Positions 1 to 10,032 of a stretch of DNA of 64,000 nt are shown one piece after another. The notes beneath the pieces are model-generated. The model ran no database searches. It had not been told where the DNA came from and saw only the letters and a list, made by a program, of their open reading frames with translations. The stretch is from Lutraria lutraria. Lineage: Eukaryota > Mollusca > Bivalvia > Venerida > Mactridae. The stretch is taken from positions 12,005,479 to 12,069,478 of the forward strand of contig OZ026837.1 of assembly GCA_964023205.1 (NCBI GenBank). Direction: 5' to 3'. The number at the start of each line of letters is the position of its first letter. The stretch's first letter is position 1. The position numbers and the translations under genes are program-made.

Positions 1-145
1 ACCTCATGGAATTTAACAGTTATCCCATGGCAAAATTTAAAAAAAATAGTAATTTAGTTAAATTACCATTACAGAAGTAAATTTCTGTAATAGATAAGTT
101 ATTTAGGTGCGAATCGGCTTAGACCAGGTCTAGCATTTATGAAGT
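1..145 (+). repeat. Dispersed repeat end, ATGGCAAA family
   Basis: The stretch begins near CCATGGCAAAATTT and runs to GGCTTAGACCAGGTCTAGC. A diverged inverted copy lies at about 37625-37770, where the reverse complement again runs from a CCATGGCAAA palindrome to GGCTTAGACCAGGGCTCGC. The two copies share about 110 bp, with mismatches. This suggests one edge of a transposable element, but its class is unknown and the copy is cut by the window edge. Confidence 0.5.
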
Positions 146-464
146 ATCTTAATTATTGTTTTATACTCATTCAAAATTTACTAAGATTGGAAAAATACTT
201 ATCATAAGATGAGTGATATTTAAGAATGTATATGTTAACAAATATTCTAGCAAAGAAAATTCTTAATTTGAAACAAATGCTTTAAGATGTCATTACTATG
301 GAATTTCAGCTAGGGGTTTTATTTCTGTAAAAATAAAACCGAAATGATATCTATCACATTCGAACTCACACATGACTTTAACTTCATACAATTGTTCCTA
401 ATTTTGTATTTCTAGACAATGAGTTATTTACTATAGGCACAATTCAGTACTCACCACATTTTTA

Positions 465-960
465 AACAAGAGGGCCATGATGGCCCTTTATCGCTTTCCA
501 GAAAAATCAAGAGACCCGCGTGGGCAGGGCCGATTTCTACCCCAGGGCCATAATTTGAACAAACATGGTAGAGGTCCACTAGAAAATATTACATCTGAAA
601 TATCTAAGCTCCAAGCCTTGAGGTTTCAGAAAGAAGATTTTTTAAATTTTCCCATATAAAATAGAGTAAACCCTGGGGTCATAATTTGAACAAACTTGGT
701 AGAAGTCCACAGGACAATACTACACTCAAAATAACTAAGCTCTAGGCCTTGTGGTTTTGGACATGAAGATTTAAGTCTATATAAGTCTACATAAATCAAG
801 CGAACACGGGGCGGGCCAATTTTAACAATTTTCAAATATGTCAATGCATAACGGAAATACAGCCTGGACAAGGTCTATGATACTCTTTTTCATGCTTGAC
901 CTCCAATTGTGACCTTGACCTTGAAGCTACAGACCTGGGTCTTGAACACTGCACACTATC
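465..960. repeat. Dispersed repeat with two ~131-bp internal modules
   Basis: It opens with the palindrome-like AGGGCCATGATGGCCCT (471-487). The module beginning near CATAATTTGAACAAAC occurs at 549 and again at 680, 131 bp apart, with similar following sequence about a tracked line of shared words (TAAGCTC, GCCTTG, GGTTT). A TGACCTTGACCTTGAAG segment follows near 910. I associate this style of repeat with bivalve genomes; that link is from memory and is inference. The short open frames here (477-659 plus, 626-871 minus) are not taken as genes. Confidence 0.5.
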
Positions 961-2000
961 TTATGGTATTTATCAATTGTACAAAGTTATTTTCACATTA
1001 TATGTCTAATCATTAGGGACAAGGAAAATGCAGATGGACTAACTAACTGTTTCTTTTTAGCAGCAAAAGCACATTTAGGCATACTAAGAGTTAGAGCTGG
1101 GTATCGCACCTTAAAAGCATATTGTGATATATCACAATAGTGCATGCTGTATCAGGATATGTATCGCAGTAAATATTGCAAGTTGTCATTAAATAAAGAA
1201 TAATGAATAAGCATTCACATAAAGCCTTGGGTAATAATGCAGTTTATTGGTGATAGTGCTGTCTGGAACCACACTTTGAAAGAATTTGTTCTTATTTAGC
1301 AGTGTCTAAACAATTAATACACGTATTATAATGTATATGTGCAAAGTTGATAATACAAGTTTGACCAGTTTTTAGACATGAATTATATTTGGACTTATTT
1401 AAAGTCCAGTTATTTCAGCTAAATCCAATATATTGGTATGATGAAAAAATATTGTGTTATTGATATTGTCTAGCTGATATCGCAATAATGATAAACTGAT
1501 AAAAGCTACCAACTCTATTCAGCGTTTTGATATTTGCAAATGACCAAAAGAATTTTAATTATTTATCAATTGTAAATTAACCTATTTACATTATGATTTT
1601 GAGATTTTCCTGACATTCAGCACAAAAACAGTATTCTATTTATATGTATACACATTTAAATAAGACAGCAAAAGGTTTATTGCTAACTTTTTTAGCAACA
1701 TTCAGGTGCATTTAGACATAGTGGTATTCCCCGGAATATTCATACACATTTACAAATTATCTAAGAATACTCACTCAGAATAGAACATTAACATAATGAA
1801 ATTTCTCAATATCCAATACAAAAAGCTGTATTCATGCATGTAGATAAACTTTTGAATAGCAAAAGTTTATTTGTTGGTTACTTTTTAATAGCAAAACATA
1901 ATGGTGTACTTAGGCATAGATGAAATATGATGAATAACTTATAGATATACATGTATAATAACTACATCTTCACCTATATTTATACGTATAAACAGTTGTA
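961..2000. other. AT-rich stretch, no gene recognised
   Basis: No open frame, RNA gene or clear repeat boundary is visible. A weak inverted similarity (TAGAGCTGGGTATCG near 1092 against TAGAGTTGGTAGC reversed near 1517) could be the ends of a decayed DNA transposon, but no target duplication is seen. Confidence 0.4.
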
Positions 2001-2007
2001 AACTGAA

Positions 2008-2060
2008 ATGCATCTGCTTGCAAGTCAGATGCCCTACCAACTGAGCTCATCGGGCTGGTG
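2008..2060 (-). mobile_element. tRNA-derived SINE head (partial)
   Basis: The reverse complement contains GAGCTCAGTTGGTAGGGC, an excellent A-box/D-arm, followed by an anticodon-arm-like stretch with GACTTGCAAGC. The T-arm is missing, so this is a truncated SINE head and not a functional tRNA gene. A related copy lies about 220 bp to the right in the same orientation. Confidence 0.6.
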
Positions 2061-2227
2061 AATATCTTAGCCAATTTATGAATATTATATGAATATAATA
2101 TGAATATAATATATGACAAAAAATTGATGCTACAATCCTCCTTCCTTTTTATTCTAAGTAACCCACTGCGACAACAACAGACTCAACTAACCCAGCCTTT
2201 ACTTCACCCTAGCTCTATGATAAAGTA

Positions 2228-2312
2228 CCCGATGTGGGGCTCAAAACTGTGACCCCCTGCTTGCAAGTCAGATGCTCGACAGTCTACTGAGCTATTCGGG
2301 CTGGTAAATATC
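2228..2312 (-). mobile_element. tRNA-derived SINE head (full cloverleaf-like)
   Basis: On the minus strand the sequence runs from an acceptor-like GCCCGAA through a D-arm (TAGCTCAGT), an anticodon-like arm sharing GACTTGCAAGC with the copy at 2008-2060, and a degenerate T-arm (CAGTTTTGAGCC) to a matching CATCGGG. The B-box is degraded, which favours a SINE relic over a working tRNA gene. Confidence 0.6.
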
Positions 2313-2329
2313 CCAGTCGATCGATAATT

Positions 2330-2965
2330 AATATACCAGACTGCTACAATGTAAAATTAAGTAAGTTATCATGCCCAACAGCTTTTAACTGAGGATTTTG
2401 AGTGCACAAAGATACTTTGTTCTTTGTTGTACTGCGGCAGACAGGCCAAATTGAGGAAGTGTCTTATTGACACAAATAAGTTTGGACTAAATAGTTATCA
2501 GATAGGCCCTCCTGGGCACATTCAAATAACAAAGCCTATCTGAAAATTCTCCAATCAATTTTAAATTATGGGATACTGAGAGGTGCAAATATAAAATAAA
2601 TTGTAATCACCTGATAGCAGGGGAGACCCTTGCTTTATTATTTGGATATGTCTGTTGTAATTAATTCTAATCGTTTGCAGCATTGAGCGAAGCACAAAAT
2701 CATAAAGCATATGTTGACCGATTAGTATACTGACCAATCATACACGATAAGCTTGTGTGCTCGCCATTCATTAATCCAAGTCTGTGACAGTAAGTTTTTA
2801 TTCTCTCAAGTTCCTAGCACTTTCACGGCCTAATCCGTTAGCTTTATTAATTATCCTTGCTGTATGAATATTCCTCTATTATTCATTGATCTTTACACGG
2901 AAGTATGCACACTTGATTATGTTTGTTTAGCTTAAAATTACTGTTAATATGTAGATCTCTAAACA
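2330..2965. other. No gene recognised
   Basis: AT-rich DNA without a persuasive reading frame or repeat. The right end passes into the exon-like segment at 2973-3035. Confidence 0.4.
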
Positions 2966-2972
2966 GTGACAG

Positions 2973-3035
2973 TTCCAGCGAAAACAATTAACTGTAACAA
3001 CCTCAGGTCGGTTTATTTGCACAAGGCAAAGGGAG
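2973..3035 (+). pseudogene. Exon-like segment related to the candidate exon at 28.2 kb
   Basis: The plus strand is open from 2963 and reads INCNNLRSVYLHKAKG before a good donor, GGGAG|GTGAGT (GT at 3036-3037). The minus-strand candidate first exon at 28142-28222 reads LNCNNLRQVKIRYLHKAK before its own donor. The nucleotides match over CTGTAACAACCTCAGG and TTATTTGCACAA. A weak acceptor (AG at 2971-2972) is available. No start codon or phase-compatible next exon was found, so this is either a decayed exon copy or an internal exon of an unseen gene. Confidence 0.35.
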
Positions 3036-3166
3036 GTGAGTGGCTGTCAATCTTAGCGGGAAATGGGCGTGTCTTCAAGTGAATGGGCATTTCAACGAGA
3101 TGAGTTGTAGCAGTTGAATAAAATCTAATAAAAAATGATAAATATTATATATATCTATATAACCAT

Positions 3167-3192
3167 AGACGTATAATACGTATTATACGTCT
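3167..3192. repeat. 26-bp perfect palindrome
   Basis: The sequence from AGACGTATAATAC to its exact reverse complement is perfectly self-complementary. It lies about 110 bp left of the truncated LTR at 3301. Confidence 0.9.
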
Positions 3193-3300
3193 CTGATATA
3201 ATAAATGAATACAATAACAAATAATTCACAAAATCTAAAACAGAAATATGTCGGTAAGAAAAATATACTTTAAATACATGAACGCAGAAAGTAAAGCGAA

Positions 3301-3507
3301 GCAACTGATCATTACACATAACTTAGGGGATTAATAAAATCAACTGAAATCTATTCAGTCATGCAAGACTGACCACTGAACCATCAAGGGACAGAACTTA
3401 CCACTGACCATAAGATCATTAAAGGGAGATAATTGAACACATATATAGATATAAAAGAACACAATAAAACTCAAACACAATAGATATCCAATTCTGACCC
3501 CGTCACA
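3301..3507 (-). mobile_element. Truncated Gypsy LTR end (207 bp)
   Basis: This matches, without a difference that I can see, the last 207 bp (plus-strand sense) of the 954-bp LTRs at 4791-4997 and 13025-13231, ending in the same GTCACA terminus. It is followed by the same satellite sequence (TATAACCCG then the variant TGTACAACGCGAG) that follows the right LTR. The identity therefore runs past the LTR for about 70 bp into the array. The left edge is abrupt, after TAAAGCGAA. An isolated open frame here (3355-3564 minus) is merely LTR plus satellite. Confidence 0.9.
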
Positions 3508-4043
3508 TATAACCCGTGTACAACGCGAGGGTAGATACCTGTATAGTATATAATACATGTACAAAGCGAGGGTAGGTACCTGTCTAGTATATAACCCGTG
3601 TACAAGGCGAGGTTTGGTACCCTTCTAGTATATAACCCGTGTACAAGCGAGGGTAGGTACCCTTCTGGTATATAACATATGTACAAAGCGAGGGTAGGTA
3701 CCCTACTAGTATATTACACACGCACAAAGCGAGGGTGGGTACTTGTCTAGTATATAACCCGTGTACAAGGCGAGGGTAGGTACCTGTCAAGTATATAACC
3801 CGTGTACAAGGCGAGGGTAGGTACCTGTCAAGTATATAACCCGTGTACAAGGCGAGGGTAGATACCTGTATAGTATATAATACATGTACAAAGCGAGGGT
3901 AGGTACCCGTCTAGTATATAACCCGTGTACAAGGCGAGGGTAGGTACCCGTCTAGTATAAAACACATGTACAAATCGAGGGTGGGTACCTGTCTAGTATA
4001 TCACCCGTGTACAAGGTGAGGGTAGGTACCTGACAAGTATATA
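3508..4043 (+). repeat. 41-bp satellite, left segment (~13 units)
   Basis: Units of about 41 bp follow the pattern TGTACAAAGCGAGGGTAGG then TACCC, a variable 4-5 bp, then TAGTATATAAC. The segment stops at the left LTR of the Gypsy element (4044) and continues on its far side at 13232, so the element split one array. Overlapping minus-strand open frames here are repeat artefacts. Confidence 0.95.
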
Positions 4044-4997
4044 TGTAATAGGGGGTGGGTGTATGGGTGTGTAAATCCCAGCTAGCCAACCTCACAAGTA
4101 TCAACAACGACAAGGTAGTTCGACATCAATCTATTTTATATATAATGTACGTCTAATGTCTAATGTCTAATATAGACCCTAAAATATAAAACAAGCATTA
4201 TAGACAATAATAAAACACCAAATACTAAATACAATACATAGCACAAAACATCACAATACAAACAATGATTCCAGTGGCCAATATCATTACCTTCAAAGCA
4301 TTACATACATATACTTTACATATGCACAATTAATTTACTTACAAGAACAAATACAATCACATAGTACAAAATACATGAACCACATAACACATCACATATA
4401 TATACAAACTCACCGTTTGTGGAACGGGATCCACTAAACAACTCTCTTAACTTCTCTCAGTGTAAACAATAATCTAAACTCTGAAATGTGAGAATTCATT
4501 AGTGATAAAAGGGTGTGCAAGATATTACAGTATGGACAGAATAATAGACTAGTAAATGGTTACCAACAAGGGAAAGTCAGCATACTGCCATTTATTACAA
4601 CAAAGCAATAGATCTTATTACAATAATTAATTACTTGAATTAATTACTAGAAAACTATACTTATGATAACTCATCATACTTAAGTTAGATAGAGAAGCAA
4701 TATTAAAGTTACCAAATATACAACTCATAAAACATCTGATCTCAGTCTGGAGCATACAAAAACCAGTCCTGGCAATTCAAATTCTAATGTGCAACTGATC
4801 ATTACACATAACTTAGGGGATTAATAAAATCAACTGAAATCTATTCAGTCATGCAAGACTGACCACTGAACCATCAAGGGACAGAACTTACCACTGACCA
4901 TAAGATCATTAAAGGGAGATAATTGAACACATATATAGATATAAAAGAACACAATAAAACTCAAACACAATAGATATCCAATTCTGACCCCGTCACA
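4044..4997 (-). repeat. Gypsy 3' LTR (left), 954 bp
   Basis: Direct repeat of 12278-13231, same length and apparently identical. The plus-strand boundaries are TGTAATAGGGGG and CCCCGTCACA. An AT-rich TATA-like motif (minus-strand TTTATATCTATATA, about 4935-4950) could serve as promoter. Confidence 0.95.
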
Positions 4998-5012
4998 TAC
5001 CTCCCCAGCCTG
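4998..5012 (-). other. Polypurine-like tract of the Gypsy element
   Basis: Read on the minus strand, GGCTGGGGAGGTA lies immediately before the 3' LTR start. This is the expected place for the plus-strand primer of reverse transcription. Confidence 0.6.
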
Positions 5013-5404
5013 TGAAATGACGACCCGTCATTTCCTGTCCAGTCATTCTCCGTCATCTGTCAAACTAGTAAACTAACTAGAATACTAATATATAATACAT
5101 AATTGCTACATAACACTAACTAAGTCTACTGATACCAGTAAATACAACATCACTACATTAGGTATCAACCATTAGCACTAAACATATCAGGGTCATACAA
5201 CAGTATCAAAAAATAAATAAAACTCAATTTCTCCCTCCCCCATTTTTTTTTCAGAATTGCTTCCACGCAATTCATAAATACACATACACCATCTTACTAT
5301 AGATAAAATCACACAACCTGAATATACATAATTTATTTACTTGCAGTATATGACAAATTTAAAAACAGTACACAATGACAAAAGACTTTATAACAGTTTT
5401 ACAC

Positions 5405-8400
5405 TCATTTTATGATACTTTCTAAAATCTTTCCTGCTGTGCTACTGTCCAAAGAGGTTAAAACACCAGATCTGACAAGTGCTGTAATAGCGTGGACCCT
5501 ATGATCTACTGGACCTAACTGGGCTCCATACATCACGAAATCTCCAAATCTATCTGGCTCTTTTCTTCTTCTGTTAGATCTGCGTGGCACTGGTACTGGT
5601 GCAGAATCCTCTTGTTGTTCTTCAGATACCTGCTGTTCATCATTGTCCTCAACAATACCACTTGTGTTCAACCTTCCATGGGTTCTCTCTGTACCTGTAA
5701 TAGTGCACAAATCAGTAATTTCATGTTCAGTAATAATATTACCTGTTTCAGGGTTACTATTTCTGTCCTCACTGGCTATCTCCTCTTGTTCAACCTGAAC
5801 GGTAGAATCCTTTTCAAGTTCAATTTCAGCATCAAATAATACATCTGCAGTATCATTATTTCTCTCCACTACATAATTCTTACCATACTTTTCACTGTTC
5901 ATAATATCTAATATCCGAGCATGGTTCACGGTGTCCGGATCACCCTTGTTACGCAATTCCACATAACTAACCATCTCATCTTCACTATCACTACTGTCAC
6001 TGGTGACGTCACCTGTCTCATCTGTTTTCATCTCTTCAATATTCTTATTCTCCTCTTCTGCTGTTTCTCCTTCCTCTTTCTCAGCCAGTCCCTTGCTGTC
6101 CGCTGCATGAACTTCGTCATCTTCCTCGACATCATCCCAATGTGTAACTGGATATAAATGGTTCCTATGCAGTGTTCTTTCTATTCCTGTGTTGTTACCT
6201 TTTAACCTGAAAACTGGTATTCCTGGATTAGGTTGGTCTATCACTTTGTATAACTCTTCTTCAAACTTGTCTGCTATCTTGTGCTTTCCTTCGTAAGCTA
6301 ATATCTTCACCATTACATTGTCTCCGATGTTGACTTTTGCTGCTTTGGCTCTTACATCATAATTTCTCTTCTGCTTCTTTTTAGATTCTTCTGTGTGTTG
6401 TTTCACTATTTCTTGGGTAGATTTTATTCTTTCTTTAATGTCATCTATATAATCTCTTGCTGATTTGTTGGTTGTTGTCTCCTCAACTTCAAATCTGGTA
6501 TCTATAGGCAGTTTTGGTTTTCTTCCGAACATAATTTCAAATGGGGATATTCTAGTACTTTCATGAGGTGTGCAGTTATACGCGTACACTAATGGATTAA
6601 TGTATCTCTTCCAATCACACTTCTGGTCGTTTTCCAAAGTTCCTAACATGTTTAGTAGAGTCCTGTTCATCCTCTCTGGTCCTGCATTGCCTTGTGGGTG
6701 ATATATAGTGGTATGGCTCTTCTTCATGTTTGTTAGCACACATAATTCTTTAATGATATCACTTTCAAAGTTTGCACCTTGGTCTGAGTGTAGTCTAGTT
6801 GGTATTCCATAATTAACGATGAAGTGGTTGAATAAAGCATCTGCTGTTGTTTTCGCTGTTTGGTTTCTGGTTGGAACTGCTACTGCATATTTAGTGAAAT
6901 GATCTGTCATTACTAAAATGTTGCCAAATCCTCCTTTTGATGTTTCCAAAGTCAAAAAGTCAATACAAACCAATTCTAATGGATATGTGGTGTTCACTGA
7001 TATCAATGGAGCCTTACTGTTAGTTGTTGTTTTTCTTCTTTGACATCTTTCACATCTCTTAACATGATTTTCTGCATCTGTTGATATTCCTGGCCAATAA
7101 AACCTTTCCTTTAAGAGCCTTAGAAGTCTTTCTCTACCTGGATGGCCAACATCATTATGCAGTCCCTTTAATACATCCTTCCTGTAACATGTTGGTAACA
7201 CCAGCTGTTGTATTTCCTCATCATTTTCTTGAATAATCCTGTATAAAATTCCTCTTTTGATTTTCAGATGTTCAAATTGTCTCTTCATGGTTAAATCTTT
7301 CTTGCATTCTCTTAATCTGTTAAAAACTTTGTCTATATTCTGTAGATGTTCATCAAATGTCTTGCTGTAAATAATCAAGTCGTCTATATAAATGACACAT
7401 ATTTTCATATTGAGGTCCCCTAAGCATTCTTCCATCAAACGTTGCATCGTAGCTGGGCTGTTTGTCAAACCAAATGCCATTTTCGTAAATTCATAAAATC
7501 CTAATGCACCAACTGTAAATCCTGTTCTTTCTTTATGTTGTTCTTCAATTTCAATTTGATGGTATCCGCTTTTCATGTCAATCGTTGAAAAATATTTAGC
7601 TCCGTGAAGGCAATCAAAAACTTCTTCTATTCTTGGTAATGCATATGAGTCCTTTATTGTCTGTCTGTTGAGTTGTCTGTAATCCACACATAGTCTAAGC
7701 TTTCCATTTTTCTTTCTAACTAAAACCACTGGCGAAGCCCAAGGTGATTTTGACGGTCGTATTACTCCACTTGCTAGTAACTGTTCAAGATGTTGTCTCA
7801 CTTCATCAACCATGTTTGGAGGTATTCTTCTATGTCTCTGTTTAATTGGTGTGTTGTTTTCTAAGTTTATCCTATGTTTCACTCGGTTACATCTTCCTAA
7901 ATCCAAGTCTCCTGTCGAAAATAGGTCTTTATGTGTCATCAATAACTGTTTCAACTTCAATTTCTGGTCATCATTTAGCATATTGTTTTCATCTACATTT
8001 AATTCTTCAACTACTTCTGTCCTTTTTCTATCCATAATTTCTTCTTCTTTTAGTCCTAATTCTTTTTCCTCTATGGTGACTGGTTGAAGTTCTCCAATGA
8101 ATGCCTTTGGTGATATAGAAATGGTATTTGTTGTCACATTTGATAATGTTGCTGTAAATGTATTCTTGTTTCCATAATCATATTGGACGACTGCAGGCGT
8201 TATGTCTACTGAATCATAGTATACCGACTCTTGGGTTTCCTGAACTATAGCTGATGTTCTTGGATGTTTTATCTCTTTATCTGATATAACTGGAATGTTG
8301 ATGGTTTCATTAGGTTTCAAAATAATTCTGTTGAGTGCAGCGCTTCTCAATATTGCTAATCTATTCTTGTTTCTCTCTAATTCTTTGTTCATCAACACAA

Positions 8401-8896
8401 TGCTTCTAAAGCTCAAGTACCATGGTGTATGTAAACCTGCATTCTGTAGAAATTGTTCCCCAAAGTTGCTTCTACATTCATGAAGAAGTTCCTGAAGAAT
8501 GTTGGTTCCAATGATGACTGGTGTTCTGCTTGAATAGTTGGTGTCAGGACTCACTAATAAAAGACATGTATGTTTTTCTGATCTCGGTAACCCATCAATG
8601 ATCTCTAAGTCTGCTGTAATATATCCTAAATAAGGTAATTGTTGTCCATCTGCACATTCTATGTTCAATATATCTTCTAAAGGCTTGAGTTCTGTATCAC
8701 CTAAATTGTTGTTCCTGTATGAATCTGAAACTATACTTACCACGCTTCCAGTGTCTAATAATGCTCTTGTTGAATTACCATCTATGACTATATTAACTTC
8801 ATTAGTATCTCCTACAAGTTTGGGACCTTCCATGTCACATGCTGTGTTGGCACCCAAGTTTGATCCCTCAACTTGAGTGGCTAACAGTTTGGGCAA
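5405..8896 (-). CDS. pol: Gypsy Pol: protease, reverse transcriptase (RNase H missing), integrase
   Basis: Open frame of about 1,163 codons in the -1 frame relative to gag. Its first codon in the track is TTG, with a TAG two codons upstream, so it is expected to be reached by frameshifting and not by its own ATG. Visible in order: aspartic protease with DTGS near residue 48; RT with DYRQLNR, LPRIEEVF, AFGLTNSPATMQ and YIDD near residue 503; integrase zinc motif (H-H-C-C) near 580; catalytic D, D and E in CIDFL, HSDQGANF and PERMNRT (about 645, 705, 742); a GPY/F-like module ending HRNHLYPV; and a long acidic tail with RRSNRRRKEPDRF. From YIDD to the integrase zinc motif is only about 75 residues, where the family usually has over 300: RT thumb and RNase H are absent, with the frame intact near 7300. 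No chromodomain is seen. Confidence 0.93.
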   Translation of the reverse strand: MPKLLATQVEGSNLGANTACDMEGPKLVGDTNEVNIVIDGNSTRALLDTGSVVSIVSDSYRNNNLGDTELKPLEDILNIECADGQQLPYLGYITADLEIIDGLPRSEKHTCLLLVSPDTNYSSRTPVIIGTNILQELLHECRSNFGEQFLQNAGLHTPWYLSFRSIVLMNKELERNKNRLAILRSAALNRIILKPNETINIPVISDKEIKHPRTSAIVQETQESVYYDSVDITPAVVQYDYGNKNTFTATLSNVTTNTISISPKAFIGELQPVTIEEKELGLKEEEIMDRKRTEVVEELNVDENNMLNDDQKLKLKQLLMTHKDLFSTGDLDLGRCNRVKHRINLENNTPIKQRHRRIPPNMVDEVRQHLEQLLASGVIRPSKSPWASPVVLVRKKNGKLRLCVDYRQLNRQTIKDSYALPRIEEVFDCLHGAKYFSTIDMKSGYHQIEIEEQHKERTGFTVGALGFYEFTKMAFGLTNSPATMQRLMEECLGDLNMKICVIYIDDLIIYSKTFDEHLQNIDKVFNRLRECKKDLTMKRQFEHLKIKRGILYRIIQENDEEIQQLVLPTCYRKDVLKGLHNDVGHPGRERLLRLLKERFYWPGISTDAENHVKRCERCQRRKTTTNSKAPLISVNTTYPLELVCIDFLTLETSKGGFGNILVMTDHFTKYAVAVPTRNQTAKTTADALFNHFIVNYGIPTRLHSDQGANFESDIIKELCVLTNMKKSHTTIYHPQGNAGPERMNRTLLNMLGTLENDQKCDWKRYINPLVYAYNCTPHESTRISPFEIMFGRKPKLPIDTRFEVEETTTNKSARDYIDDIKERIKSTQEIVKQHTEESKKKQKRNYDVRAKAAKVNIGDNVMVKILAYEGKHKIADKFEEELYKVIDQPNPGIPVFRLKGNNTGIERTLHRNHLYPVTHWDDVEEDDEVHAADSKGLAEKEEGETAEEENKNIEEMKTDETGDVTSDSSDSEDEMVSYVELRNKGDPDTVNHARILDIMNSEKYGKNYVVERNNDTADVLFDAEIELEKDSTVQVEQEEIASEDRNSNPETGNIITEHEITDLCTITGTERTHGRLNTSGIVEDNDEQQVSEEQQEDSAPVPVPRRSNRRRKEPDRFGDFVMYGAQLGPVDHRVHAITALVRSGVLTSLDSSTAGKILESIIK

Positions 8897-10032
8897 TCTC
8901 TAGCAATATGACCTGGTTGGTTGCAGCTGTAACATACTGGTGTTGATGCCTTTGGGCAATGTCTTGCAATGTGTCCTTTCTCTTCACAGATGTAACATGT
9001 TGGTGTGAAAGTTCCTCGTCCAAATGGTCGTCTAGGTCTGTACTGTCCTCTACCTCTTCCGTAACTAAAGTTGCCTCTATTAACTTGATTTCCTCTTAAA
9101 TATGAACTGGTTGAACTCTCCTGTGTTGTATTTTCATTCTTGTGTTGTTCTAGCCTGTCTATCCTCTCATTTAGTTTCAGTAAAAGTTCCTTCATCTCTG
9201 TCAGCTCTGATTTCTGGTTGCTTTCTGGCTTTGTCGCTATCTTACATGGTCCCGCTTTCTTCTCTGTGCTATCATCTTTAATCTCAGCCTCCATCTTTCT
9301 TAACTCTATCTTGAATTTATCATAGTCTTTGACTGTGTTGAACTGGTAGATTGACATCTGTTTCAAATCCTTATTCAATCCTTGATAAAGTACTTGCTTC
9401 AATATTTCTTCCTCTGTTCTTTTCATAGACTTCAATTCACAAGCTCTTGCAAACAGTTCTTCAAGTCTAGCAGCATATTTCTCTACTGATTCTCCTGGGT
9501 TCTGTTGTTGTGAGTAAAATTTTCTAAGAACAGTTTCTTTCGTCTCAATGTTGCCATATGCACTTTCTAACTTAGTCATCATTTGATCAACTGTGACCCC
9601 AGTTCCAAGTCTTCTAATAATGTCTCCGGCACTACCCTTCAAAGCTCTTCTTATTCCCAAAAGAACTTGTTCCTGTGTAAAAATATCCTCCGCCATTACA
9701 CTATTAACTTCAAATTTAAATGTATCCCATGACACATCACCTTTTCCTTCCTCACCATAAAACACTGACAGTTTAGGAAAATGATAAGTTCCTGATCTTG
9801 GTGCTGGTGTTGGTTTATAGGATGACATAGGCTCATGTTCCTCACTAAAAGCATTCTTAATCTTCAACAAGTCTGTTGGTGTTTCTAGTTTAGGCTTTAT
9901 CCCTAGTACATGTAATGCCTCTAACAACTTCACTTCGTCTGTTGATATTCCTCCAACTGCCGTTCCATATTTACAAGTTTCTGATTCATCCTCCTGTTCA
10001 AGTTCCATATGCTTACTTTTCATATCATCCAT
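8881..10032 (-). CDS. gag: Gypsy Gag polyprotein
   Basis: A 383-residue frame starting at an ATG about 2.2 kb inside the 5' LTR. The middle (around residues 95-250) has the helical, charged look of a retrotransposon capsid, but I recognise it by position and not by a strict motif. It is followed by an RG-rich basic stretch and two CCHC zinc knuckles, CYICEEKGHIARHC (346-359) and CYSCNQPGHIARDC (367-380), which bind the genomic RNA. The stop codon (8881-8883) lies just after the slippery heptamer shared with pol. The frame is uninterrupted. Confidence 0.93.
   Translation of the reverse strand: MDDMKSKHMELEQEDESETCKYGTAVGGISTDEVKLLEALHVLGIKPKLETPTDLLKIKNAFSEEHEPMSSYKPTPAPRSGTYHFPKLSVFYGEEGKGDVSWDTFKFEVNSVMAEDIFTQEQVLLGIRRALKGSAGDIIRRLGTGVTVDQMMTKLESAYGNIETKETVLRKFYSQQQNPGESVEKYAARLEELFARACELKSMKRTEEEILKQVLYQGLNKDLKQMSIYQFNTVKDYDKFKIELRKMEAEIKDDSTEKKAGPCKIATKPESNQKSELTEMKELLLKLNERIDRLEQHKNENTTQESSTSSYLRGNQVNRGNFSYGRGRGQYRPRRPFGRGTFTPTCYICEEKGHIARHCPKASTPVCYSCNQPGHIARDCPNC
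8887..8893 (-). promoter_or_regulatory. -1 ribosomal frameshift heptamer, C CCA AAC
   Basis: On the minus strand the gag codons are TGC CCA AAC TGT TAG. The heptamer CCCAAAC sits in the gag frame as X XXY YYZ, the canonical -1 slippery pattern, two codons before the gag stop, and the pol frame is exactly -1. A pol-frame TAG lies shortly upstream, so slippage must happen in this small overlap. Downstream RNA structure was not evaluated. Confidence 0.8.

Noticed and set aside
1092..1517. hAT-like element with TAGAGYTGG ends
   Set aside because: Only short imperfect end similarity and no target duplication.
2228..2312. Functional tRNA gene
   Set aside because: The cloverleaf is recognisable but the B-box is degraded and a related truncated copy is adjacent, which fits SINE heads.
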